Source: Treponema sp. (lineage in GTDB: Bacteria; Spirochaetota; Spirochaetia; Treponematales; Treponemataceae). Taken from it: DNA of 30,570 bases. Below the pieces are notes generated by a model that saw only the letters and a list, made by a program, of their open reading frames with translations, did no database searches and was not told where the DNA came from. Location: NCBI GenBank assembly GCA_018384055.1, contig JAHAZL010000055.1:1-30570 (forward strand), in the 5' to 3' direction. Within the stretch, counting starts at the first letter, position 1; each line of letters begins with the position of its first letter. Of this stretch, positions 23,826 through 30,570 are shown one piece after another. Made by a program: the position numbers and the translations under genes.

Positions 23826-26054
23826 CTAGGTTCTCAGGCATTTGAAAAGCTTCTGAAGGTTTGCCTCAAATTCATCCGTTGCATTACGCAACTTTTTAAG
23901 GAATCCGTCTTCATCAATTGTTCCAAGGACAGCTTCTTTTTCAGCTTCATTTCTGTAAGTAACGGAACGGAAATAATCAGTAAAATCCTTTTCGCGAACC
24001 TGAATTGAAGATTCAAGCATGTTGACTGAGACAAAGGCAACATCCGTAAGGAATTTGTCAAAATCCGTTTTAGTAAAGTATTCGATGGATTTTGAATAAA
24101 GCCATTCAATAATGTAAAGGGAATAGCGGGCCTTGTACTCAACATAATTTGCCTCGCATTCATCATAGAATTTATGAACCTGTTCCCAGTTCTGGAATTC
24201 GCCCTGTTTTATCCTGAAGAACAGTTCCTGAACCTTTGCATTTGGCATTACCTGTCCACCCACATTCATCCATTCAGTGTAGAGAGGAATATCCTTTATG
24301 CGTGAAATGTCTTCGAGGGTAAGGCTTTCGCGATTATTCCTCAGAACATAATTCATGAGGCTTTCGGCAGCAAAATATTTAAGGATTCTCCTGTATTCCC
24401 TGTAAGCCTGTGACGGCTTGTATATGAGAGCCCCGTATTTTTTCTGGCAACGGTCATCAACAAGGAGGAACTTTGCTTCATATCCATTGTGAAGGAAATC
24501 CTTTGCAACAACATACACATCTTCTGCCTTGCAGTCAGAAATCTTTTTTCTGTAGGAATTAAGGAAATCGTCTGAAGGCATGAATTTTGTATATTTGAGG
24601 CACTCTTCCTTAGGCATCTTAAGGTATCTTCCCGTAAGTTCTATGAGGCGTTCAATTGACGAAACAATTTCCTGAATGGTGTCTGGAGCCAGAGGATTAG
24701 TTTCAATATGCTGTACAATCTTGAACCTCTTGTCACGAGCCTTGAACTTGTACTTGTTGCGAACAATGGCAAACATATTGTATAGAAACCAATAGGCAGG
24801 AATAATATGAATTGTATTGTCTTCAATGCTAGGTGCAATCATTGAGAAAGGATATGTAATGTTCACTTCATTTTTGTATGTTCCTTTAGATGCAAGGACA
24901 AAAGAAGCAAAACGACTGTCAAACTTGAAGTCAGAGCAAAGACCCGGCCAGAAACCGCGGCCTGCAATCATTTCGCAATCAGGACTTCTTGAATTGTGGT
25001 TTGAACCGATGGTTGCGGCACTTGCAATGTTGGACTGTCCCATTATCGTAGAAGCAATGAGGAAGGAAGAATTGTGATGCTGTTCATGGAATGGAAAAAT
25101 CAAGTTGTTGAGAAGTTCACAGCAGGAAACAGTTGAATTGTCGCCGAGGACAGAATTCAAAAGCCTTGCACCATACTTTAACTGGCAGTTTCTTCCGATT
25201 ACAAAGCGAACAGCAACAGCCTGGTAGAACACATGGCTTCCATAGCCCATGATGCCGTTGACCATTTCAACGCCTTCTCCAATCTGGCTTGGTTCGTCTT
25301 CAGATGAAAGAATTGTAATGTTTTTTAACTTGAGGGCCCCCTTGATGTATGCACATGATCCGATTTTTACATCCTTTATGATCAAGGAATTCTTTACGAC
25401 TGCATCATCTTCTACAATACCATAGGCGTCCAGTTTCTTTGGCTTTTCATATTCCGTAAGCTCAATAAAACGCCGCATGAGCTTTTTGTCTTCGCGAAAT
25501 CGGGACCAGAGGAAAGCATCTGCTGGAATTAGATTTTCAAAAGGCAGGATCTGGCGATTGCCGTTTTCGTTTCCTACGCCAATCCAGATTCTGGTTGCTT
25601 CCGACTCACCTTCCTTGATGAGACCTTCACCGAACTTGGAATGTTTAGTACATGACATTTCATGAATGTTGAAAAGAATTACACGGTTTCCGATTCTGTA
25701 ATTCACGAGATATTTTACGTTATGGATTGCACAGTTATCACCTGTAACAACATCACAGAGGCTGGACCTTGTAATTCCAACGGGAAGCTTAAGGTCATGG
25801 TACGTAATGATACTGTCAGTAATGTCACCTAGAACAACGAAACCTGAAAAATCATTGTGCTTCACAAGGTCAGCATTAAAGCATCCTTTTTTTTCGGATA
25901 CATAAACATTATTCCATTTTGAATCAGAAGAATGGTTTCCGTTTGATTTAAGGACAGCAATTTCCTCGCTTGTAAGGTTGCGTTTTCCTTCAAGAAGTTT
26001 TCTATCTATATTTAACTTTAAGTTTTTTTCTGTATTGGGAATTACTTTTAACAT
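23826..26054 (-). CDS. DUF4954-family protein with left-handed beta-helix repeats
   Basis: This 742-residue cytoplasmic protein has no signal peptide. Residues about 70-400 show spaced hexapeptide-like turns (VVLGDITDS, VVTGDNCAIHNVKYL, VVKNSLIIKDVKIGSCAYIKGA, FVIGRNCQLKYGARLLNSVLGDNSTV) typical of left-handed beta-helix acyl- and nucleotidyl-transferases. The block SNHNSRSPDCEMIAGRGFWPGL fits my memory of DUF4954, a family shared by Bacteroidetes and Treponema and sometimes annotated as UDP-GlcNAc pyrophosphorylase-like. The C-terminal 300 residues are helical. No catalytic residues can be assigned and the function is unknown. It is a single-gene unit, divergent from the M16-like gene, with a -10 box six bases before the ATG. 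Confidence 0.75.
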   Translation of the reverse strand: MLKVIPNTEKNLKLNIDRKLLEGKRNLTSEEIAVLKSNGNHSSDSKWNNVYVSEKKGCFNADLVKHNDFSGFVVLGDITDSIITYHDLKLPVGITRSSLCDVVTGDNCAIHNVKYLVNYRIGNRVILFNIHEMSCTKHSKFGEGLIKEGESEATRIWIGVGNENGNRQILPFENLIPADAFLWSRFREDKKLMRRFIELTEYEKPKKLDAYGIVEDDAVVKNSLIIKDVKIGSCAYIKGALKLKNITILSSEDEPSQIGEGVEMVNGIMGYGSHVFYQAVAVRFVIGRNCQLKYGARLLNSVLGDNSTVSCCELLNNLIFPFHEQHHNSSFLIASTIMGQSNIASAATIGSNHNSRSPDCEMIAGRGFWPGLCSDFKFDSRFASFVLASKGTYKNEVNITYPFSMIAPSIEDNTIHIIPAYWFLYNMFAIVRNKYKFKARDKRFKIVQHIETNPLAPDTIQEIVSSIERLIELTGRYLKMPKEECLKYTKFMPSDDFLNSYRKKISDCKAEDVYVVAKDFLHNGYEAKFLLVDDRCQKKYGALIYKPSQAYREYRRILKYFAAESLMNYVLRNNRESLTLEDISRIKDIPLYTEWMNVGGQVMPNAKVQELFFRIKQGEFQNWEQVHKFYDECEANYVEYKARYSLYIIEWLYSKSIEYFTKTDFDKFLTDVAFVSVNMLESSIQVREKDFTDYFRSVTYRNEAEKEAVLGTIDEDGFLKKLRNATDEFEANLQKLFKCLRT

Positions 26055-26060
26055 TCCCTA

Positions 26061-26089
26061 ATTTTAACGGGAATTGGACAAAAAAGCAA
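26061..26089 (-). promoter_or_regulatory. Promoter for the DUF4954 gene
   Basis: On the minus strand TTGCTT (26084-26089), a 17-base spacer and TAAAAT (26061-26066), six bases before the ATG at 26054. The six bases TAGGGA contain a purine run, but it is too close to the ATG for a normal ribosome site. Confidence 0.5.
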
Positions 26090-26102
26090 TTTTCAATAAA
26101 AT
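26074..26102 (+). promoter_or_regulatory. Promoter for the M16-like gene, leaderless layout
   Basis: TTGGAC (26074-26079), a 17-base spacer and TAAAAT (26097-26102) end six bases before the ATG at 26109. It overlaps the divergent DUF4954 promoter, so the two genes may be expressed in exclusion. Confidence 0.45.
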
Positions 26103-26108
26103 ACAGGC

Positions 26109-28892
26109 ATGCTTTCAGGAAAAAAAATAACGTCCTTAATCTCGGCAGCTCTCATTTCTGCAAGTCTTTTTGCACAGAAAAGCATTGTTCTGGCAGAAAA
26201 CAACGAACTGAACCTGGACATTTTCACATTGATAAACGGTCTTACAGTCTTTGTTATTCCGGACAAGACAAGTGCCCTCGTAACCGCCGAACTGGTTTGC
26301 AAGGCGGGATTTTCATCTCAGACACCATCAACCTGCGGATTCTTTTCCATGTATTCCAGGCTTTTTTCCGAAACGGCACAAAAAGAAGCGCAGAATCTTT
26401 TTGAACTTGTGAACCTTCAGGCTGAATGCAGGGCTCAGAGTTCCAATTTCAGGGCTACCCTTCCACCGGAAGAAACCGCACACTATTTCAATGCACTTTC
26501 AGCAAGTCTTTCCAAACCGGTTTTTGAAGACAAAAAAATAAAGGCTGTTCTGGATCAGATGAAGGCTGAATCCCAGTATTATGCGTCAAGCACGGCAGGA
26601 TTCATCAACAGTTCCATAGACTCAAGGGTGTTTTACAGGGAACCATGGAAACACGATTCAGGCATTTACCCCGCCTTGTTTTCAGAATATTCCCTTTCCC
26701 AGGCAAGGACAATACTCAACAACATTGGAGCAACCTATTACACACCGGAAAACTGCGCACTTTTTGTAAGCGGCAATGTAAACGCTGAACAGATTCATGA
26801 AGCTGCGGAAAAATCCTTCTCAACCTGGAAAAGAACTGGCAGAAAGAGCAGCCTAAATGCAACTCCATTAACGGCACCATCATTGAACGAAGGAAGAAAA
26901 TTCGTTCTTGTCTCAGATGATTTCTCTAGAGAAATGACCCAGATAATAGTCCAGTTCACCTCCCTGAACAAAACCAAATGCGACATTCTTTCTGCCGCAA
27001 TGAACAGGGAAGATTCCGGCTACAGGACAAAACTTTCTTCTGAAGAATCACTCTGCATAAGGGGAGCTGACTATCTTGCAGCGGCCAGTGCTCAGATTAA
27101 CGGTTACAGCAGGCTCATACTCCAGTCCCTTATGGAAGATCCTTCAGTCCAAAACTCCATACCAGGTCAAGCTGAAACCTTTGTCCAGCTTGTAAAGGAA
27201 ACAGCAAGACTTTCAAGAAATGACTTTGCAAAGGCTCAGAATGAAATTTTAATGAAGTTCAGACTGAAATCCGGGAACAGCCGGAATTTGACAGAACTCT
27301 TTGCATCTTATTGGCCAGAAGCAAACTGGACGACACCGGAAGAATTCTACAGCGGATTTCAGGACATGGTTTACAGGGTTCAATATGAAAATGAAAATAC
27401 CATTGCCGATATGATTGACGAAGAAGACCCCTATGTATTTCTTCTGGTAAACACGACCAAATACAAGGCCCAGGAAAAAGCTTTTGAAGAATCAGGCTAT
27501 GTAAAGATTGACGGCAAAAACAGTTCCTGGTGGAAACAGGAAATGCTTGCAGAAAAAGCCAAGGCCGAAAAAAAACAGATCCTTAAGGAAACAAAAGACG
27601 TCAAATCAAAAGTAGTCAAGGCAAAACCAGCCGAATACTTTTACGTTAATTCCATAAAAACAATCAGGGAAACAAAACTGGAAAACGGGATTCCTGTTTC
27701 AGTAAAAACAAACAGGGGTTCCCAGACAGTCTGCGTATCCGTAGCGATAAACGGCGGCATGATGGCTTCTCCAGTAAAGGAAAAAAACCTCCGCACAATT
27801 CTAGTAGCTGCCCTTGCCAAAAACTCTGGAATCTATGGAGCAGCAGCATTGACAAAGGAAACAGTTTCCTATGTTACCTATGAAGTTATCAAGGAAGATT
27901 TTGAAAAATCCCTTGAAAAACTTGCAAATGCCCTTGTCTATGGAGACCTAAAGCCTATTCAAGCTGACAGACTTTTCGCCGACGAGAATTACAGAATTCT
28001 TATGGAAAATGCAGACCTTGGCCCACAGATGAAGAGCAATGTTTTTGCCTATCTTTACAGGGATACAAAGCCTGGTCAAATATACAGGGACTATGACAAC
28101 AATAATAATTCAGCTTCATACCAGTCCCTTTTGACAGGCTATACGGAATTCCTTGATGCTTCCCTTTACTCTTTTGCAATCTGCGGTGACATTGAATCAG
28201 ACAGGGCATTTTCAGCAGTTGAAAAGAGTTTTGGAATACTTAAGGAACAGAAGCCAAGGGAAGATTTACGCAAGGATTATCCAAAGCCAGCATGGAAGAA
28301 CAAGGAAAGAAGGGTTCAGTTAAGGCACCTTTATTCTTCCGATCTGCCACCAGAACTAGCCCCAAAAGAATCCCCATTACTTGTTCCAACAAAAGAATTT
28401 TTGGATCCGGTTCAGCTGTATTTTTCCGCACCAGAAAATTCAAAGGACATTGAAAAGTTCAACGCACTCCTTATGGAAATCAGCAGCAGAATAGACAGGG
28501 AAATTGAATCCTACTGCAGATCCTACGGTGCCAGCCCTCTTATTCCAATAGGATACATTCACGGAAACAAAATAAAGAAGACTGAAGATTTCATGAAGCT
28601 TTACAGAAAGCTGCGGCAGGAATTACTTGAAGAACTTGCAGACAAAAAGAAAAGGATTAAAACTGTAAGAACAATCAAGAGCCGCTATGAAATTTCAATT
28701 CTTGAAAAAACTTCTACTAACCAGGGGACTGCCGAGTTAATGCAGCAGAGCATTCTTAACGGAAACACCGGAAACTATCTTTCCTCATATCTCGAAATTG
28801 AAAATTCGACGGCAAAAAATTTTTACGACATTCTCCTTGAATACATTCCTGAAGAGCCTTTGATGAAAGTACATTCTGTTGACGGAAAATAA
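26109..28892 (+). CDS. M16 (insulinase-type) family protein lacking the zinc-binding motif
   Basis: This 927-residue protein has a signal peptide (MLSGKKITSLISAALISASLFA) and should be periplasmic. It has the duplicated M16 plan. Half one (about 30-480) begins LDIFTLINGLTVFVIPDKTSALVTAELVCKAG and includes YYTPENCALFVSGNV. Half two (about 515-900) begins TKLENGIPVSVKTNRGSQTVCVSVAINGG. M16 enzymes use HxxEH followed by a distant E to hold zinc. The first half instead reads CGFFSMYSRLFSE (76-88) and the second SPVKEKNLRTILVAA, and no HxxEH exists anywhere in the protein. It is therefore probably a non-catalytic clamp or chaperone-like relative. A lysine-rich linker (about 480-512) joins the halves. 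It is transcribed alone and converges on apt. Confidence 0.82.
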   Translation: MLSGKKITSLISAALISASLFAQKSIVLAENNELNLDIFTLINGLTVFVIPDKTSALVTAELVCKAGFSSQTPSTCGFFSMYSRLFSETAQKEAQNLFELVNLQAECRAQSSNFRATLPPEETAHYFNALSASLSKPVFEDKKIKAVLDQMKAESQYYASSTAGFINSSIDSRVFYREPWKHDSGIYPALFSEYSLSQARTILNNIGATYYTPENCALFVSGNVNAEQIHEAAEKSFSTWKRTGRKSSLNATPLTAPSLNEGRKFVLVSDDFSREMTQIIVQFTSLNKTKCDILSAAMNREDSGYRTKLSSEESLCIRGADYLAAASAQINGYSRLILQSLMEDPSVQNSIPGQAETFVQLVKETARLSRNDFAKAQNEILMKFRLKSGNSRNLTELFASYWPEANWTTPEEFYSGFQDMVYRVQYENENTIADMIDEEDPYVFLLVNTTKYKAQEKAFEESGYVKIDGKNSSWWKQEMLAEKAKAEKKQILKETKDVKSKVVKAKPAEYFYVNSIKTIRETKLENGIPVSVKTNRGSQTVCVSVAINGGMMASPVKEKNLRTILVAALAKNSGIYGAAALTKETVSYVTYEVIKEDFEKSLEKLANALVYGDLKPIQADRLFADENYRILMENADLGPQMKSNVFAYLYRDTKPGQIYRDYDNNNNSASYQSLLTGYTEFLDASLYSFAICGDIESDRAFSAVEKSFGILKEQKPREDLRKDYPKPAWKNKERRVQLRHLYSSDLPPELAPKESPLLVPTKEFLDPVQLYFSAPENSKDIEKFNALLMEISSRIDREIESYCRSYGASPLIPIGYIHGNKIKKTEDFMKLYRKLRQELLEELADKKKRIKTVRTIKSRYEISILEKTSTNQGTAELMQQSILNGNTGNYLSSYLEIENSTAKNFYDILLEYIPEEPLMKVHSVDGK

Positions 28893-28904
28893 AAATGGAG
28901 ATGT

Positions 28905-28984
28905 CCAATAAGTATGAGCCATTGCCGTGCTCGACACGGCAATCTCTTGTATTGCAATTAAATGACACTTTTTGAACTTATTGG
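28905..28984. repeat. Nested inverted repeat element between the M16-like gene and apt
   Basis: Outer arms CCAATAAGT (28905-28913) and ACTTATTGG (28976-28984) are perfect complements. Inside is a perfect 9-bp hairpin ATTGCCGTG-CTCGA-CACGGCAAT (28921-28943). Only a weak T-run follows, so termination is possible but not classical. The 80-base unit with perfect ends looks like a small dispersed element lying in the 121-base gap between convergent genes. Confidence 0.7.
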
Positions 28985-29013
28985 TCTTCCCCTTCAACAA
29001 TTTTTTTCAAGTT

Positions 29014-29553
29014 TTATTCAGACATGTAATCTACCAAAGTGGTAACTTCAATGCCTTCAAGAACTTTCTTGTAGTTAAGGAAAGGAAGGCCGATTACACC
29101 GAATACATCAGTGACCTTTGCACCGCCCTGAGCCATAAGCTTTACGGCAGCATTCAAAGTTCCGCCTGTTGCAATAAGGTCATCGATCAAAAGAATGTTC
29201 TGTCCCTTTTCAACATCAGCCGTATGTACTTCAATTTCTGCAGATCCGTATTCAAGGTCATATTTCTGGGAATAAGTCTTCGCAGGAAGCTTGCCCTTCT
29301 TACGGATAAGTATGAGGGGAATGCCCATCTTTTCTGCAAAGCAGGAAGCAAAGATGAAACCGCGGCTTTCAATACCAGCAACAGCGTCAATTTTTTTATC
29401 TTTATAGATTTCACATAGGCGTTCAATGGTATACTTGAATTCTTCAGGATGACGAAGAATTCCCGTAATGTCATAGAAAAGCACACCTTTCTTTGGAAAG
29501 TCAGGTACACGGCCTATCACCTTATCAAGCTTGTCAAAATCTTTCTGTTCCAA
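29014..29553 (-). CDS. apt: Adenine phosphoribosyltransferase
   Basis: The 179-residue enzyme starts at TTG (29553), which is accepted because a full GGAGGT lies five bases upstream and the N-terminus EQKDFDKLDKVIGRVPDFPKKGVLFYDIT matches the family start. The PRPP-binding loop is ILLIDDLIATGGT (120-132). It makes AMP from adenine and PRPP in purine salvage. It lies 19 bases after tyrA on the same strand and is probably cotranscribed with the aromatic genes. A TTG start next to a strong ribosome site suggests moderate expression. Confidence 0.95.
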   Translation of the reverse strand: MEQKDFDKLDKVIGRVPDFPKKGVLFYDITGILRHPEEFKYTIERLCEIYKDKKIDAVAGIESRGFIFASCFAEKMGIPLILIRKKGKLPAKTYSQKYDLEYGSAEIEVHTADVEKGQNILLIDDLIATGGTLNAAVKLMAQGGAKVTDVFGVIGLPFLNYKKVLEGIEVTTLVDYMSE

Positions 29554-29572
29554 AATTTACCTCCGGTAAAAG

Positions 29573-30471
29573 CTATTTTTCCACCTTCACATCTTTTCTG
29601 GACATTTCTATGCGCTTTACGCGGACTTCTTCAAGATATGCCTTAGTTTCTTCAGCCTTATCATTCTTAATGCATTCTTTTAGAACTTCAAGGGACTTTT
29701 CAAATTTTTCAATGTGACCTACAAGCTCTGCCTTGTTGGCAAGGAAAAGTTCAGTCCACAAAGGGGCATTGATCATGGCAATGCGGGTGAGGTCTTCAAA
29801 ACTACCGCCGCCAAACTGAGTCACCCTGGCATCTTCAGCGCTGTTTACAAGGGCACTGGCAATTACATGGCAAAGCTGTGAAGTAAAGGCAATCTTGTGG
29901 TCATGAACGCGGCCGTCTGTTTCAACAATCTGGGTAAAGCCCATCTCAGTTATGAGACGCTTGAACTGCTCGACATTGTCAACCTTGTTTGAAGCAAGAG
30001 GCATGAGGATATAATTGTGGTTTTTAAAGAAGGCTGCGTTACTTGCCGCATACCCTTCTTTTTCACCGCCGGCCATAGGATGTCCCGGAATGAAATCGTA
30101 GTTTTCGCTTTCAATTTCTGCAAGTCGGTCAAAAATTTCGGCCTTTACGCCGTTGATGTCCGTAACAACGGAACCTTTCTTGAAAGCATTTTTATGTGCC
30201 GCAAGAAAATCAACAGTCATATGAGGATAAAAGCATACAAAGACAAAATCGCAGAGGGCAAGCATTTCATCAACTTTATCCAGGTATAAAAGTCATCAAG
30301 AACGTACTGGCTTTTTGCAAGTTCAAGGGCAGCAGCATTTCTTGTGGAAGCATAAATTTTTCCAGTTGAACCGCCACTTGAAAGGATGTTTTCACGGATT
30401 GATTTTGCAATGGAACCGCCCATGAGGCCAAGGCCTACGATTCCGTATGTAAGTTCATTTAACTTTTTCAT
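29573..30471 (-). pseudogene. tyrA: Prephenate dehydrogenase, interrupted by a frameshift
   Basis: Frame one (30471 down to about 30284) gives MKKLNELTYGIVGLGLMGGSIAKS with the NAD motif GxGxxGG (13-19) and ends in sense with VLDDFYT. The rest continues in another frame as LDKVDEMLALCDFVFVCFYPH through to the stop at 29573. Joined with one base added near 30284-30292 (the reading-strand TTTT run is the likely site) it would be 299 residues, normal for TyrA. The C-terminal part has GHPMAGGEKEGY, as in functional enzymes. It would convert prephenate to 4-hydroxyphenylpyruvate for tyrosine. The gene begins three bases after the upstream stop. The shift may be real or a sequencing error. Confidence 0.85.
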
Positions 30472-30474
30472 AGG

Positions 30475-30570
30475 CTACATTGTCTTGTTTTCAACTGCGG
30501 CATACTTACCGAGCTTTGTCATCAATTCTTCAAACATAGTCGGGTTAAGCTGCTGGGATGCATCACTCCA
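30475..30570 (-). CDS. 3-deoxy-7-phosphoheptulonate (DAHP) synthase, C-terminal end only
   Basis: Only the last 31 residues are in the window, beginning WSDASQQLNPTMFEELM and ending at TAG. The pattern (A)-SD-xQQL-P-FEEL matches the C-terminus of the AroA(Q)/AroF-type DAHP synthase found in B. subtilis and many other bacteria, where it follows the EVHP-P motif. That enzyme makes the first intermediate of the shikimate pathway. Its stop is three bases before the tyrA start, so the order is DAHP synthase, tyrA, apt. With so little sequence the call rests on one motif and the context. Confidence 0.6.
   Translation of the reverse strand, partial: WSDASQQLNPTMFEELMTKLGKYAAVENKTM

Noticed and set aside
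1..30570. A phage, insertion sequence or genomic island
   Set aside because: No integrase, transposase, tRNA-linked repeat or abrupt change of gene content was seen. All genes are core metabolism, envelope or transport genes.

Overview
The window looks like ordinary chromosome of a host-associated spirochete, most likely a gut or rumen Treponema. The reasons are the AT-rich base composition, outer-membrane and lipoprotein trafficking genes of spirochete type, a DUF4954-like protein, and a protein whose C-terminal half resembles Treponema pallidum Tp0751 (pallilysin) as I remember that sequence. No phage, insertion sequence, CRISPR array, tRNA or rRNA was seen.

Layout, left to right. The window opens in the C-terminal part of a GH2 beta-galactosidase (+). 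Next is a leftward permease/ATPase pair of a TrpXYZ-like ABC importer with no binding-protein gene beside it. A rightward group follows: an AraC-type regulator whose short leader is nearly all terminator hairpin, a CapA-like lipoprotein, a DEAH helicase (HrpA type) overlapping it by 10 bases, and a small lipoprotein. A leftward block then carries argJ, argB, argD and the pallilysin-like gene, with structured 104-bp repeats between argB and argD. A formate/nitrite transporter (+) diverges from argJ and converges on gltX (-).

The middle holds an envelope cassette. A LolD-like ATPase (+) converges on a leftward operon of two FtsX/LolC-type permeases, a LolA-like periplasmic carrier and an outer-membrane beta-barrel. 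Together these could carry a lipid or lipoprotein from inner to outer membrane. An almost identical acidic motif sits in the periplasmic part of the first permease and at the mature N-terminus of the barrel.

To the right are leuA (-), a DUF4954 protein (-), an M16-type protein without its zinc motif (+), and a leftward aroF-tyrA-apt run in which tyrA is frameshifted.

The most notable regulatory element is upstream of leuA. A 19-codon leader peptide with five consecutive leucine codons is followed by an intrinsic terminator, and its last codons can pair with the terminator loop. This is the layout of ribosome-mediated leucine attenuation. A second recurring signal is promoters with a 17-base spacer whose -10 box lies only 6-9 bases before the start codon. 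They precede about nine genes and suggest that leaderless mRNAs are common here. A pair of 13-bp repeats, one inside the argJ -10 box and one over its start codon, looks like an arginine operator.

All family names come from reading motifs and from memory of the families; no database search was run.
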